Origin: Alphaproteobacteria bacterium
GTDB lineage: Bacteria; Pseudomonadota; Alphaproteobacteria; Micropepsales; Micropepsaceae
Direction of reading: 5' to 3'
DNA length: 64,000 nucleotides
Assembly: GCA_017983635.1 (NCBI GenBank)
Contig: JAGOBA010000017.1
Location: 1 to 64,000 of the forward strand
Shown here: positions 44,658-54,239 of the stretch, piece after piece
How positions within the stretch are numbered: position 1 is the stretch's first letter
Layout: every line of letters begins with the position of its first letter
Translations under genes and position numbers: made by a program
Notes under the pieces: model-generated
Databases searched by the model: none
Seen by the model: only the letters and a program-made list of their open reading frames with translations
What the model was told of the DNA's origin: nothing

Positions 44658-44665
44658 GTGACGGA

Positions 44666-44740
44666 TGGTGCTGTTGGTGGGAATTGAACCCACGACCTAC
44701 GCCTTACCAAGGCGTTGCGCTACCACTACGCTACAACAGC
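44666..44740 (-). tRNA. tRNA-Thr (anticodon GGT)
   Basis: The minus strand folds as a cloverleaf: acceptor GCTGTTG/CAACAGC, discriminator A, encoded CCA, D arm GCGTAGTGGTAGCGC, anticodon stem ACGCC/GGCGT with loop TTGGTAA (GGT), T loop TTCAATT. It reads ACC and ACU codons. Confidence 0.96.
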
Positions 44741-44866
44741 TGAATCTGAGGCGGTCCCTATAGCCCACGCCGGACGGAGAGGGAAGGGCCGCCGAGACCC
44801 GGAAAACGGAGAACATGGATCAGAAAGAAGGGGCCAAACGTCGCCGCTGGCCCCTTCCGATCCCGT

Positions 44867-45544
44867 CTACGCTATTCTGTACTCGGCTAAAGGGCCACGC
44901 ACTTGCCAATCGCAGCTGACCTCCAAGCCGCCCAGGCCGCAGTACCCGTCTGGGTTCTTGGCCAGGTACTGCTGGTGATAGGTTTCCGCGTAGTAGAAGG
45001 TCGGCCCGTCCAGGATTTCGGTCGTGATCTGACCGTATCCGGCCTTCGTCAGCGCCGTCTGAAACACCGCCCGCGAAGCCTCCGCCGCAGCCTTCTGCGC
45101 CGGGCTCGTGACATAAATACCGGAGCGATACTGTGTCCCCACATCGTTGCCCTGCCGCATGCCTTGCGTCGGGTCGTGGTTCTCCCAAAACACCTTGAGC
45201 AGCTGCTCGTAGGAGATTTTCTTCGGATCGAACACCACGCGCACGACTTCGTTGTGCCCGGTCCCGCCGGAGCACACTTCCTCGTAAGTCGGGTTCGGCG
45301 TCATCCCGGCGGCATAGCCGACGGACGTCGAATAGACGCCCTCTTGCTGCCAGAACTTGCGCTCCGCCCCCCAAAAACAGCCAAGCCCGAACATCGCGAC
45401 CTCCAGCCCGTCGGGAAACGGCGGCTTCAACGGCGTGTCGAACAGATAGTGCTTCTCCGGCACGCGCATCTCGCTCGACCGGCCCGGCAGCGCGTCGGCC
45501 GCCGAAGGCATAACCGCTTTCTTCTTCAATCCGAACAAGGCCAT
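44867..45544 (-). CDS. msrA: Peptide-methionine (S)-S-oxide reductase
   Basis: ATG 45544 gives 225 residues ([20 protein letters not shown]). The catalytic motif GCFWG has Cys56, and the C-terminus [16 protein letters not shown] carries resolving cysteines. It repairs methionine-S-sulfoxide with thioredoxin. The N-terminal extension before the MsrA domain (about 45 residues) is common in the proteobacterial form. It is divergent from the small gene at 45621. Confidence 0.95.
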   Translation of the reverse strand: MALFGLKKKAVMPSAADALPGRSSEMRVPEKHYLFDTPLKPPFPDGLEVAMFGLGCFWGAERKFWQQEGVYSTSVGYAAGMTPNPTYEEVCSGGTGHNEVVRVVFDPKKISYEQLLKVFWENHDPTQGMRQGNDVGTQYRSGIYVTSPAQKAAAEASRAVFQTALTKAGYGQITTEILDGPTFYYAETYHQQYLAKNPDGYCGLGGLEVSCDWQVRGPLAEYRIA

Positions 45545-45620
45545 TTGTTTGCTCCTTCTTGAGGCGGAGATATAATCCCCGGCGCTGAAAGGGCCAACCG
45601 GCCTGACGGAACGGTGAAGC

Positions 45621-45809
45621 ATGAGTGAGTACCAAAAGCCGCCCGGATCCGCCGCGGACGTGGCTAAGGCCGAACGCTTGGCCGCTGCTCTGCGCGCCAA
45701 CCTGAAGCGCCGCAAGGCCCAGGCCCGAGCGCAGGCTCAACCCGAAGCTGAGCCAAACGCGGCCGCCGCAGCCGCTATTCCGCCCGAATCCAGGAAAAAT
45801 TCGGCCTGA
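45621..45809 (+). CDS. Small basic Ala-rich hypothetical protein
   Basis: This 62-residue frame starts [20 protein letters not shown], then a basic stretch [14 protein letters not shown] and an acidic/Ala-rich tail. It is probably one amphipathic helix with disordered ends. GGTGAA lies a few nt before the ATG. No family is recognised. It lies between msrA (divergent) and murA. A real gene is plausible because its composition differs from shadow frames. Confidence 0.5.
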   Translation: MSEYQKPPGSAADVAKAERLAAALRANLKRRKAQARAQAQPEAEPNAAAAAAIPPESRKNSA

Positions 45810-45857
45810 ATCCTGGCATCCCCGCCATTGTTTAGCCCCCACCGCCGGGGTAGACCT

Positions 45858-45931
45858 GCGCGCTCGATTTCGAGCGCGCGAACATGGGCGCGCACGATAA
45901 GCTTCCCCGCAAGTGATTTGCGGATTCACTT
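45858..45931 (+). promoter_or_regulatory. Two hairpins in the murA leader
   Basis: GCGCGCTCGA (45858-45867) and TCGAGCGCGC (45870-45879) form a 9-10-bp perfect stem. AAGTGA (45911-45916) and TCACTT (45926-45931) form a second stem that ends just before the AGGGA ribosome binding site of murA. The first could end the small upstream gene; the second could affect murA translation. Confidence 0.45.
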
Positions 45932-45943
45932 AGGGACAGTTGC

Positions 45944-47230
45944 GTGGACAGAATTCAAATTCGCGGGGGACGCCGCCTAAGCGGCGAAGTCCGCATCTCG
46001 GGCGCGAAGAACGCAGCCCTCCCTCTCATGGTCGCGAGCCTGCTGACGGACGAACCGCTTCAGCTGGCGAGCGTTCCACACCTGACCGACATCTCACAGC
46101 TCGCCGCGATTCTCGGCGGCCTCGGCGTCGGCCTCACCATGAACGGCAACGGTCACGCGGAAGCTGAAGTCGGCCGCGTCCTGAAACTCCACGCGAAGAA
46201 CATCACGTCGACTGAGGCGCCCTACGACCTCGTGCGCAAAATGCGCGCGAGCTTTCTCGTCATTGGACCTCTGCTCGCACGTTGCCACAAGGCAAAAGTA
46301 TCGCTCCCCGGTGGCTGCGCCATCGGTACGCGTCCCGTCGATCTGCACATCAAGGGCCTTGAGGCCATGGGTGCGAAGATCGAAATCGACGCCGGTTACG
46401 TCATTGCCGAAGCGCCGGGCGGTTTGCGCGGCGCCACGTTCAACTTCCCGTTCGTGTCGGTCGGCGCGACCGAGAACCTGATGATGGCCGCCTGCTTGGC
46501 CAAGGGCACGACGGTGCTCGAAAACGCCGCCATGGAGCCTGAGATCACCGACCTCGGCCTCTGTCTCCAAGCGATGGGCGCAAGGATCTCGGGCCTCGAT
46601 ACGCGCACGCTCGTCATCGAAGGCGTCGATCGGCTGCGGGGCGCAAGCTACACCGTGATCCCCGACCGCATCGAAACCGGCACCTACGCGATGGCCGTTG
46701 CTGCGACCGGCGGCGAAGTCGAACTCGTCGGCGCCAGAGGCGACACGATCGGCGCTGTCATCCCGTTGCTCGAAGGCGCGGGCGTGAAGATCGCGCCGAC
46801 GAACCGCGGCCTGCGCGTCTCGCGCAACGGCGCGCACTACACCGGCGTCGACGTCACGACGGAGCCGTATCCCGGCTTCCCGACCGACATGCAGGCGCAG
46901 CTGATGGCGCTGATGGCGACCGCGAACGGCGTCTCGCGCATCACCGAAACGATCTTCGAAAACCGCTTCATGCACGCGCCTGAGCTGCTGCGCATGGGCG
47001 CCGACATCACGATCGAGCATCAAACCGCCACGGTCCGCGGCGTGCCCCGCCTGCGCGGCGCGCAAGTGATGGCAACCGACCTCCGCGCCTCGGTGAGCCT
47101 GATCATCGCCGGCCTCGCTGCCGAAGGCGAAACCGTCGTCAACCGCGTCTACCACCTCGACCGCGGCTTCGAGCGCATCGAGGAGAAACTCTCCGCCCTC
47201 GGCGCCGACATCAAGCGCGTGAAGGATTGA
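45944..47230 (+). CDS. murA: UDP-N-acetylglucosamine 1-carboxyvinyltransferase
   Basis: GTG 45944 gives 428 residues starting [27 protein letters not shown]. Cys125 in [15 protein letters not shown] is the active-site Cys that fosfomycin alkylates. MurA transfers enolpyruvate from PEP to UDP-GlcNAc, the first committed step of peptidoglycan synthesis. A GTG start and hairpins upstream may limit expression. It heads a plus-strand run of nine or more genes to yacG, separated from the next by 105 bp. Confidence 0.97.
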   Translation: MDRIQIRGGRRLSGEVRISGAKNAALPLMVASLLTDEPLQLASVPHLTDISQLAAILGGLGVGLTMNGNGHAEAEVGRVLKLHAKNITSTEAPYDLVRKMRASFLVIGPLLARCHKAKVSLPGGCAIGTRPVDLHIKGLEAMGAKIEIDAGYVIAEAPGGLRGATFNFPFVSVGATENLMMAACLAKGTTVLENAAMEPEITDLGLCLQAMGARISGLDTRTLVIEGVDRLRGASYTVIPDRIETGTYAMAVAATGGEVELVGARGDTIGAVIPLLEGAGVKIAPTNRGLRVSRNGAHYTGVDVTTEPYPGFPTDMQAQLMALMATANGVSRITETIFENRFMHAPELLRMGADITIEHQTATVRGVPRLRGAQVMATDLRASVSLIIAGLAAEGETVVNRVYHLDRGFERIEEKLSALGADIKRVKD

Positions 47231-47335
47231 GTCTCGCCGTTCGGCACGGTCGTACGTGAGCAGCAGTGAGCGCTTGCACAACCGCTCGCTTTTCTGCACT
47301 TTCCCGCGACTCTTGAACCCGAGCGACCGCACCGC

Positions 47336-47818
47336 ATGACCGCCGCCCTCCGTCTTCGCGCCGTCGATACGATCGACCTCAGCGTCATCGCGGCCCATTT
47401 GCAGGATGCGCTCGCGCAAGTGGGCGACATGGGTTATGAGCCGGCCAAGCGCCGCTTCGCGATCCTCTTCAACCGCTTCATGTGGGAAGACATTCAGGCG
47501 GAACAGGGCAAAAGTGCCAAGGCCGACAAGAACGCTCCCTACCGCCGCGTGCGCTCCGCGCTTCACTTCGATGCCGTGCAGCGCGTTCGAACCCAGGGCC
47601 TCAAACTCGGTGCCATGGGCGCGGTCAGCGAACTCCTAACCGTCGCCTTCGAACCGAATGGAGAGCTCGCCGGCGCCGTGAAACTCACCTTCGCCGGCGG
47701 CGGCGCGATCAAGCTTGATGTCGAATGCCTCGACGTGTGGCTGACCGATATCTCCGCACCCTGGCCCACGAAAAATCGGCCCGGCCATGGCGATGTCGCC
47801 GACGAGCCGTTGGGATAG
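47336..47818 (+). CDS. DUF2948 family protein
   Basis: The 160-residue protein has features of the alphaproteobacterial DUF2948 family: DLSVIAAHLQDALAQVGDMG, KRRFAILFNRFMWED, and IKLDVECLDVWLTDISAPW at the end. Its place between murA and hisD is conserved in the class. Function unknown. It is 3 nt from hisD, so translational coupling is likely. Confidence 0.85.
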   Translation: MTAALRLRAVDTIDLSVIAAHLQDALAQVGDMGYEPAKRRFAILFNRFMWEDIQAEQGKSAKADKNAPYRRVRSALHFDAVQRVRTQGLKLGAMGAVSELLTVAFEPNGELAGAVKLTFAGGGAIKLDVECLDVWLTDISAPWPTKNRPGHGDVADEPLG

Positions 47819-47821
47819 ACG

Positions 47822-49114
47822 ATGCCCGCGTTCTTCTCCGCCGCCGCACCTGATTTCGCCGCCCGCTTTGCAGCACTGCTATCGCAGAAGCGCGAGACGG
47901 CCGACGACGTCTCGCAAGCAGTCGCCAACATCATCGCCGACGTGCAAGCCCGCGGCGACCAAGCGCTGTTCGACTTCACGCGAAAATTCGATCGGTTCGA
48001 CCTCGGCCCAAACAATCTCCGGGTCACACCGCAAGAAATCGCAGCCGCCAAGGCGGCAGTTCCGTCCACAACACTCGACGCTCTGACGCACGCCGCCACC
48101 CGCATCGAAGCCTTCCACGCCCGCCACAAACCGGTCGACGATCAGTACACGGATGAGATAGGTGTCACCCTCGGTGCCCGCTGGACACCGGTTGACGCCG
48201 CGGGCCTCTACGTTCCGGGCGGCCTCGCCGCCTATCCCTCCAGCGTGCTGATGAACGCGATCCCGGCCCGCCTCGCCGGCGTAAGGCGCCTGGTTGCGGC
48301 CACGCCCGCGCCCGACGGCAAGCTGAACCCCATCGTTCTCGCGGCCGCCGATCTCTCCGGCGTCACCGAAATCTACCGCATCGGCGGCGCGCAAGCGATT
48401 GCAGCACTCGCCTACGGGACCGCCACGATCGCGCCCGTCGACAAGATCGTGGGCCCCGGCAACGCCTACGTCGCCGCTGCCAAGCGCCACGTCTTCGGCC
48501 AAGTCGGCATCGACTCAATCGCCGGTCCCTCGGAAGTGCTGATCGTTGCCGACAAAGCGAATGATCCGGCCTGGCTCGCCGCCGACCTGCTCGCGCAGGC
48601 CGAACACGACGAAGCCGCGCAAAGCATCCTGATCACCGATGACGAAGCCTTCGGCCGTGCCGTCGCCATCGAGGTCGAGCGCCAGCTCGCCCAACTGCCG
48701 CGCCAACACATCGCCCGCGCAAGTTGGGAAGCGCATGGTGCAATCATCATCGTCAAATCTCTGACCGAAGCGCCAGCACTCGCCGATCGCATCGCGCCCG
48801 AGCACTTGCAACTCTGCGTCGCGGACCCGCATGCGTTTGCCGCCCGCGTCCGTCACGCCGGCGCAATCTTCCTCGGCGCACACACACCAGAAGCAATCGG
48901 CGACTATGTCGGCGGCCCGAACCATGTGTTGCCGACGGCGCGCGCCGCGCGCTTCTCGTCCGGACTCTCGGTACTCGACTTCATGAAGCGCACAACGATC
49001 ATCGGCAGCACGCGCGACGCCCTCGCGCAACTGGGCGAAAGCGCGGCAACGCTCGCCGACGCCGAAGGCCTCTCCGCCCACGCGCACTCCATTCGCATCA
49101 GATTGAACCGATGA
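47822..49114 (+). CDS. hisD: Histidinol dehydrogenase
   Basis: The 430-residue protein has the HisD markers [49 protein letters not shown] and [10 protein letters not shown], plus AEHDEAAQ and APEHLQL with zinc and catalytic His/Glu. It oxidises L-histidinol to L-histidine in two NAD steps. It overlaps the UPF0262 gene by 4 nt. Other his genes are not in the window. Confidence 0.96.
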   Translation: MPAFFSAAAPDFAARFAALLSQKRETADDVSQAVANIIADVQARGDQALFDFTRKFDRFDLGPNNLRVTPQEIAAAKAAVPSTTLDALTHAATRIEAFHARHKPVDDQYTDEIGVTLGARWTPVDAAGLYVPGGLAAYPSSVLMNAIPARLAGVRRLVAATPAPDGKLNPIVLAAADLSGVTEIYRIGGAQAIAALAYGTATIAPVDKIVGPGNAYVAAAKRHVFGQVGIDSIAGPSEVLIVADKANDPAWLAADLLAQAEHDEAAQSILITDDEAFGRAVAIEVERQLAQLPRQHIARASWEAHGAIIIVKSLTEAPALADRIAPEHLQLCVADPHAFAARVRHAGAIFLGAHTPEAIGDYVGGPNHVLPTARAARFSSGLSVLDFMKRTTIIGSTRDALAQLGESAATLADAEGLSAHAHSIRIRLNR

Positions 49115-49602
49115 CGGACACGCCCGATAAGCCGCTCACGCGCCTCGTCGATGTCGTTCTGGATGAGGCCTCGATCGCACCGCGCGGTCCCGACGTGGAG
49201 CACGAACGCCGCATCGCGATCTTCGATCTGTTGGAACAAAACCACTTCGCCCCCGAAGGCGGGGAGGATCGTGGCCCGTACGTGCTGCGCTTGGGCATTC
49301 AAGAAAACCGCCTCGTCTTCCACATCGTGCACGAGGCCGGCGAAACGCACGCGACCCACGTTCTCTCGCTGACGCCGCTGAAGCGCGTGATCCGCGACTA
49401 CTTCGTCGTCTGCGACACCTACTATCAGGCCATCCGCAGCGCCTCGCCCTCGCAGATCGAAGCGATTGACATGGGCCGCCGCGGTTTGCACGACGAAGGC
49501 TCGCAGCTCCTGCGCGATCGTCTGACCGGAAAAATCACCGTCGACCACGACACAGCACGGCGTCTCTTCACGCTGATCTGCGCGCTGCACATCAAGGTCT
49601 GA
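49111..49602 (+). CDS. UPF0262 family protein
   Basis: ATG 49111 overlaps the hisD stop (ATGA) and gives 163 residues, [20 protein letters not shown]. The central [17 protein letters not shown] and C-terminal [20 protein letters not shown] fit the alphaproteobacterial UPF0262 family, which usually follows hisD. Function unknown. The phosphatase gene starts 2 nt after its stop. Confidence 0.87.
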   Translation: MTDTPDKPLTRLVDVVLDEASIAPRGPDVEHERRIAIFDLLEQNHFAPEGGEDRGPYVLRLGIQENRLVFHIVHEAGETHATHVLSLTPLKRVIRDYFVVCDTYYQAIRSASPSQIEAIDMGRRGLHDEGSQLLRDRLTGKITVDHDTARRLFTLICALHIKV

Positions 49603-49604
49603 CG

Positions 49605-50066
49605 ATGGCGCACGGACCGAACGGTGAAGATTTGCCCGACGCGGTGCTGTTCTCTTGCACCCACAACGCCATCCGCTCGCCGATGGCGGCCGCGTTGATG
49701 AAGCATCTCTTCGGCACGCACGTGTATGTCGAGTCATGCGGCGTTGGCGCCGGCGTGCTCGACCCGTTGGCCGTCGAGGTGATGGAGGAATTAGGCATCG
49801 ATCTCTCGCACCTTCATCCGAAATCCTTCGAAATGTTGGCCGACACGTCATTCGACCTGATCATCACGCTAAGTCCCCAAGCGCGCCACCGGGCGCTGGA
49901 AATCACCCGCGCGATGGCGGTTGACGTGGAATACTGGAAAGTCCCCGATCCCAGCGCCTACGACGGCTCGCGCGAGCAGCGCCTTGCGGCATATCGCGAA
50001 GCCCGCGACACGATTTTCCGCTTTTTGAAGGAGCGCTTTGCCGCGCGCCCCGCGCCGGAGCCCTAA
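49605..50066 (+). CDS. Low-molecular-weight protein-tyrosine phosphatase family protein
   Basis: The 153-residue protein has the CX5R loop FSCTHNAIRSPMA (Cys18, Arg24) and the general-acid region WKVPDPSAYDG. This fold includes LMW tyrosine phosphatases and ArsC-type arsenate reductases; the missing extra ArsC cysteines argue for the former, though the THNAIRS loop resembles the arsenate-reductase-like group found between hisD and infA in alphaproteobacteria. Confidence 0.82.
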   Translation: MAHGPNGEDLPDAVLFSCTHNAIRSPMAAALMKHLFGTHVYVESCGVGAGVLDPLAVEVMEELGIDLSHLHPKSFEMLADTSFDLIITLSPQARHRALEITRAMAVDVEYWKVPDPSAYDGSREQRLAAYREARDTIFRFLKERFAARPAPEP

Positions 50067-50129
50067 TTTGCTTGCTTTTGGCCGGTCGCCTCACCATTCT
50101 CCGCGCCGAATTCGATATGAGAAGGAAGA

Positions 50130-50348
50130 ATGGCGAAAGAAGAACTGCTGAGTTTCGAAGGCACCGTGGTGGAGCTTCTCCCCAACGCGACCTTCCGTGT
50201 GAAGCTGGACAACGAACACATCGTGGTCGCGCACACGGCGGGCAAGATGCGCAAGAACCGCATCCGCGTGCTTGCCGGCGACAAAGTCACCGTCGAAATG
50301 ACCCCCTACGATCTGACAAAGGGCCGGATCGTCTATCGCAGCAAATAG
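50130..50348 (+). CDS. infA: Translation initiation factor IF-1
   Basis: The 72-residue S1/OB-fold protein [20 protein letters not shown] ends [13 protein letters not shown], a full match to IF-1 length and motifs ([14 protein letters not shown]). It binds the 30S A site with IF-2 and IF-3. AGAAGGA lies upstream. It follows the phosphatase gene by 63 bp. Confidence 0.97.
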   Translation: MAKEELLSFEGTVVELLPNATFRVKLDNEHIVVAHTAGKMRKNRIRVLAGDKVTVEMTPYDLTKGRIVYRSK

Positions 50349-50381
50349 CGCCGAGCGCTTCGCCATGCTCAAACAACGTTC

Positions 50382-50490
50382 GTCATGGCCGGGCTCGACC
50401 CGGCCACCCAGGGAACGTCGAGCGCGGCGGTCGAACTGTTTAAGCACGCACATCGTGTCCCTGGATGGCCGGGTCAAGCCCGGCCATGAC
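50382..50490. repeat. Palindromic repeat element between infA and maf
   Basis: GTCATGGCCGGGCTCGACCC... (50382-50414) and its near-perfect reverse complement (50458-50490) are 33-nt arms separated by 43 nt. Each arm also folds on itself (GGCCGGG/CCCGGCC). The GGCCGGGTCAAGCCCGGCC core is a widespread alphaproteobacterial intergenic palindrome. The right arm ends just 14-26 nt before maf. It could end infA transcription or be a mobile REP-type element. Confidence 0.85.
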
Positions 50491-50516
50491 GGGATCATAT
50501 TGTTGTGTTGCTGCTG

Positions 50517-51080
50517 ATGCCCCTCATCCTGGCAAGCGCCAGTCCGCGCCGTCTCGCGTTGCTTGAGCAGATCGGCATCACGCCCGCGCGCGTCGAGCCG
50601 GCGGACATCGACGAGAGTGTCTGCGCGCGCGAACTTCCGCGCCCGCATGCGTTACGCATCGCGACGGAGAAAGCCCAAGCGGTCGCCGCGCGAACCAAGG
50701 GCGTCATCCTCGCCGCTGACACGGTTGTCGCGTGCGGACGCCGAATTCTCCCCAAAGCAGAAGATGACGCCACCGTCACGAAGTGCTTGAGTTTACTCTC
50801 CGGGCGTCGCCACACGGTGCTCACGGCAGTGGCCCTGATTGATACGACAGGAAAGCTCCGCACGCGGATCGTTGAAACGAAAGTCGCGTTCCGGCGCCTC
50901 GATGCGCAAGAAATAGCCGCCTACGTCCAAACTGCTGAGGGTTTGGGCAAAGCGGGCGGCTACGCGATCCAAGGCCGCGCGGCTGTCTTCGCCACCGCGA
51001 TCCACGGCTCGTACACCAATGTGGTCGGCTTGCCGCTAACCGAAACCTTTCAGTTGCTTAAGGCATGCGGCGCGGTCTGA
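50517..51080 (+). CDS. maf: Maf-like nucleotide pyrophosphatase
   Basis: ATG 50517 gives MPLILASASPRRLALLEQIG and 187 residues; GTG 50505 is an alternative start with GGGA 10 nt before it. The family signature SASPRR, VILAADTVV with the metal Asp, and EGLGKAGGYAIQG are present. Maf proteins hydrolyse dTTP/UTP or modified nucleotides. The gene sits in the conserved infA-maf-rng-yacG order. Confidence 0.9.
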   Translation: MPLILASASPRRLALLEQIGITPARVEPADIDESVCARELPRPHALRIATEKAQAVAARTKGVILAADTVVACGRRILPKAEDDATVTKCLSLLSGRRHTVLTAVALIDTTGKLRTRIVETKVAFRRLDAQEIAAYVQTAEGLGKAGGYAIQGRAAVFATAIHGSYTNVVGLPLTETFQLLKACGAV

Positions 51081-51126
51081 ACCTGCTAAGCTGGGTCCAA
51101 TCGAAACTCTCGCATTTGGTATCGTC

Positions 51127-52626
51127 TTGGCTACCGAAGTTCTGATCAATGTCGGCCCCGCCGAAACGCGGGTCGCATTCGTCGATGAAGCGCGTTTAAG
51201 CGAGCTCTTCATCGAACGCACCGCCGAAGGCGCGCGCGAAGGCCGCCATGGCCATCGTTTGCTCGGCAACATTATGCTCGGCCGCGTGCAGCGCGTGCTC
51301 CCCGGCATGCAAGCAGCCTTTGTCGATTTGGGCTTGGAGAAAGCAGGCTTCCTCGCGGCGCGCGAAGCCCGCTGCCTCGCCGACTTGCCGAGCTTCATGG
51401 ACCAACCCTGCATCACCAAATGCGTCCGCGAGGGCGAAGCGGTCTTAGTGCAAGTGATCAAAGATCCGATCAGCGAAAAGGGCGCGCGCCTCTCCGCGAA
51501 CGTCACGATTGCAGGCCGCCTCGTCGTGCTGGTGCCGAACCAGTCGGGCGTCGCTCTATCGCGGCGCATCGAAGATGAGAACGAACGCAAGCGCCTGACC
51601 GAGCTGATGACCGACGTCGCCACGAACGATCCGCGCGCCGCCGCCGGCGCCGGTTACATCGTGCGCACGGCCGCGCTCTCCGCGACGCGCGACGACATCG
51701 CCTCCGACATCGCGCGCTTGGGCGACGAGTGGCGCATCATCCAAGCGCGCCGCAATATGGCGAAGGTCCCAGCCACGCTCTACCACGACCTCGACCCGGT
51801 CGAGCGCACGATGCGCGACGGCGTCGACAATGAAACCTCGCGCGTGCTGATCGACAACGCTGAAGCCGTAGCCCAAGCCCGCGCTTACTGCGCTCGCACG
51901 ATGCCGGAGGCCGTGGACAAGATCCAACTCTTCAACGGTCCGGGCGAACTGTTCGACCAGTACAGCATCGAGGGCGAAATCGAATGCCTGCTGCAGCCGC
52001 GTGTGCGGCTCCCGTCCGGTGGCTGGATAACGCTTGAGACGACTGAAGCGTTGACCTCGATCGACGTGAACTCCGGCAGCTACACGGAGGCGACGGGTCT
52101 TGAGCAAACCTCGCTCAGAACCAACCTCGAAGCTGCCGCCGAAATCGGCCGCCAGCTCAGACTGCGCGGCATCGGCGGCCTAATCGTCATCGACTTCATC
52201 CATCTGAACGAACCGGAAAACATCGGCCAAGTCCTGACCGTCTTGGCGTCAAGCGTTTCGAAGGATCGCACGCCCACCCAGATCCTGCCGATGTCCGAGT
52301 TCGGCCTCGTCGAGATGACGCGCAAACGCGTGCGCGAGCCGCTCGCCAAACTGTTCTCCGAAGTCTGCGATCCCTGCCATGGCCACGGGCGCATCAGGAC
52401 GGTCGTGACGGTGGCGGCCGAGCTGCTCCGCCGCGTTGCTCGCGAGGCCAAAGCGCGCCCGGGCACGAAGCTCGTCGCCTACGCCGCGCCCGAGGTCGTG
52501 CGCTGGATCGAAGCCCAGGGCGAAGACATGAAGCAGACGCTCCGGCGCTACGCAGGCGCCGGCCTGCGTCTTGAGGCCCGCGCCAACTTCGCCCGCGCGC
52601 AGTTCGACGTAGGCGCCGACCAATGA
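51127..52626 (+). CDS. rng: Ribonuclease G/E family protein
   Basis: TTG 51127 gives 499 residues starting MATEVLINVGPAETRVAFVD. An S1 domain (about 35-125), the DNase I-like catalytic core with TSIDVNSG (metal Asp) and IVIDFIHLNEPEN, and the CDPCHGHG zinc-link Cys pair are all present. It has no RNase E-like C-terminal scaffold, so RNase G is the better name. It processes 16S rRNA 5' ends and mRNA. It overlaps yacG (ATGA). The TTG start may keep levels low. Confidence 0.92.
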   Translation: MATEVLINVGPAETRVAFVDEARLSELFIERTAEGAREGRHGHRLLGNIMLGRVQRVLPGMQAAFVDLGLEKAGFLAAREARCLADLPSFMDQPCITKCVREGEAVLVQVIKDPISEKGARLSANVTIAGRLVVLVPNQSGVALSRRIEDENERKRLTELMTDVATNDPRAAAGAGYIVRTAALSATRDDIASDIARLGDEWRIIQARRNMAKVPATLYHDLDPVERTMRDGVDNETSRVLIDNAEAVAQARAYCARTMPEAVDKIQLFNGPGELFDQYSIEGEIECLLQPRVRLPSGGWITLETTEALTSIDVNSGSYTEATGLEQTSLRTNLEAAAEIGRQLRLRGIGGLIVIDFIHLNEPENIGQVLTVLASSVSKDRTPTQILPMSEFGLVEMTRKRVREPLAKLFSEVCDPCHGHGRIRTVVTVAAELLRRVAREAKARPGTKLVAYAAPEVVRWIEAQGEDMKQTLRRYAGAGLRLEARANFARAQFDVGADQ

Positions 52627-52793
52627 GCCAAGTCTCCCATTGCCCGATCTGCAAACGCGAAATCGAACAACTCCGCTTCCGCCCCTTCTGCTCCAAACGC
52701 TGCGCTGACGTGGACCTCTCCCGCTGGCTCACTGGCGCCTATGCCATCCCGGCGGAGGAACGCGTGCCAGACGCCGTAAAGGATGATGAGTAA
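52623..52793 (+). CDS. yacG: DNA gyrase inhibitor YacG
   Basis: This 56-residue zinc protein has Cys7, Cys10, Cys23 and Cys27 (HCPICKREIEQLRFRPFCSK, then RC) followed by DLSRWLTGAYAIPAEE. YacG binds GyrB and blocks DNA binding. ATG overlaps the rng stop by 4 nt. Confidence 0.93.
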   Translation: MSQVSHCPICKREIEQLRFRPFCSKRCADVDLSRWLTGAYAIPAEERVPDAVKDDE

Positions 52794-52796
52794 GTC

Positions 52797-53630
52797 ATGA
52801 CTCTACGGGATCGTCTGCAGAAAGGCGTCCTGATCGCCCCTGGTGCCTACGACGCGCTGACCGCCCGCATCGCGACGCGCGCCGGCGCCGAGGCCGTTTA
52901 CATGACCGGCTTCGGCGTGGCCGGCTCGCACCTGGGCGTGCCCGACATCGGAATCGTGAGTGCCACCGAAATGACCGAGCGCGTCCGCGCGCTCGCCGCG
53001 GCCGCAGCGCCCGCGCCGCTGATCGCCGACGGCGACAACGGCCACGGCGGCACCGCCAACGTCGAGCGCCTCGTCCGCGCCTATGAACAGGCGGGCGCTG
53101 CGGCCATTCAACTCGAAGACCAAGTCCTCCCCAAACGGTGCGGCCATATGGACGGCAAGGAAGTGGTGACGCTTGAGGAAGGCGCCGCCAAGATCCGCGC
53201 GGCGGTACGCGCCAGAACGTCCCGCGACTTCCTCATCATCGCCCGCACCGACGCGCGCAGTGTCGTCAATATGGACGAAGCGCTTCGCCGCGCGGAAGCC
53301 TACCTCACGGCGGGCGCCGACCTCCTCTTCGTCGAAGCGCCGCAAAGCGAACAAGAACTTCGCCTCGTCGCCGACCGCTTCAAAGGCACGCCGCTCGTCG
53401 CCAACATGGTCGAAGACGGCAAGACGCCGATGCTGAGCGCCACCGAACTCGGTGCGCTAGGCTATCGCTTGGTCCTGTTTCCGATTTCAGCCTTGCTGGC
53501 CGCAGCACGCACGGCGGAGCGAGTCTACGCGGGACTTCTCCGTGGCAAGCCTGACGCAACAATTGATCGCGTCACGTTCAAGGGCTACAACGAAATCGTC
53601 GGGCTTGACGGCTACTTGAAGCGCGACTGA
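52797..53630 (+). CDS. Isocitrate lyase/PEP mutase family protein
   Basis: The 277-residue TIM-barrel protein has DGDNGHGG (metal site), QLEDQVLPKRCGHM with the catalytic Cys motif KRCGH, and LFVEAPQSEQEL. It resembles 2-methylisocitrate lyase (PrpB) and oxaloacetate decarboxylase-type members; no prpC is adjacent, so the substrate is open. It starts 3 nt after yacG. A strong hairpin follows its stop. Confidence 0.85.
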   Translation: MTLRDRLQKGVLIAPGAYDALTARIATRAGAEAVYMTGFGVAGSHLGVPDIGIVSATEMTERVRALAAAAAPAPLIADGDNGHGGTANVERLVRAYEQAGAAAIQLEDQVLPKRCGHMDGKEVVTLEEGAAKIRAAVRARTSRDFLIIARTDARSVVNMDEALRRAEAYLTAGADLLFVEAPQSEQELRLVADRFKGTPLVANMVEDGKTPMLSATELGALGYRLVLFPISALLAAARTAERVYAGLLRGKPDATIDRVTFKGYNEIVGLDGYLKRD

Positions 53631-53632
53631 AA

Positions 53633-53654
53633 AGGGGGAGCCCGCGCTCCCCCT
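53633..53654. terminator. Perfect stem-loop between convergent genes
   Basis: AGGGGGAGC (53633-53641) and GCTCCCCCT (53646-53654) form a 9-bp perfect stem with a 4-nt loop CCGC, between the plus-strand lyase and minus-strand His-rich gene. There is no long T-run, but position and strength suggest a bidirectional terminator. Confidence 0.65.
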
Positions 53655-53664
53655 CGAAACGCCG

Positions 53665-54141
53665 CTAGTGTCCGCCGTGACGGCCGTGCCCGCCGCCATG
53701 CCGGCCGTTGCCGTGCCAGCGGCCATGTCCGTGGCGCCCGCCGCGCCAACCGTCATGGTGTCCCCAGTTACCTCTCCACTGATGCCGGGGATACCAATGG
53801 CCCCGGTAATGCCGGCGATGGTGCGGATAGTAGCCATGGCCGTAGTGCCCCGGGTGATAGTAGTTGCCGTAGTACCCGTATCCGCCATAGCTCCGGCAAT
53901 GCCGGTGATGACGCCGGTACCAGCGATCGCGGCACCGGTCGTATCCACGATTGTAGCCGTAGTACCCGCTATAGACTGGCGCATAGCCGTAATAGCCGCG
54001 GTCGTAGTTGCTGTACTGAACGCCGAAGCCGTTTGTTCCGATAAAGACGCCAAAATCGTCGGCTTTGGCTGAAGCCGCCGAGGCGAAGGTTGCCGCGCAG
54101 AGGGCGGCCGCGCCAAAGATCAATCTGCTCAAGAGTTTCAT
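53665..54141 (-). CDS. Secreted His/Gly/Tyr-rich protein
   Basis: ATG 54141 gives 158 residues: a signal peptide (1-26, MKLLSRLIFGAAALCAATFA), a short conserved part DDFGVFIGTNGFGVQYSNYD, then a Tyr/Gly-rich and a His/Gly/Arg-rich tail (for example GHYGHGYYPHHRRHYRGHW). Such tails bind transition metals or are disordered surface coats. No family beyond low-complexity similarity. The antisense strand also stays open but only through codon bias. Confidence 0.75.
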   Translation of the reverse strand: MKLLSRLIFGAAALCAATFASAASAKADDFGVFIGTNGFGVQYSNYDRGYYGYAPVYSGYYGYNRGYDRCRDRWYRRHHRHCRSYGGYGYYGNYYHPGHYGHGYYPHHRRHYRGHWYPRHQWRGNWGHHDGWRGGRHGHGRWHGNGRHGGGHGRHGGH

Positions 54142-54239
54142 GGCCTGTGCTCCCATTCTTCAACCTCCCCCAAGGTCCCCCGGGAATTCTCTGAATCACG
54201 CGATGAACCGCCGATGAACGGCCGGTTCAGCTTCCGTGA

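Noticed and set aside
46094-47566. 490-codon minus-strand open frame opposite murA
   Set aside because: It is a shadow of murA; composition is Arg/Ala/Asp/His-rich with no fold signals.
53668-54072. Plus-strand Ala/Val/Pro/Met-rich frame opposite the His-rich gene
   Set aside because: It is the complement of a low-complexity coding repeat; the minus strand has a signal peptide and a sensible start.
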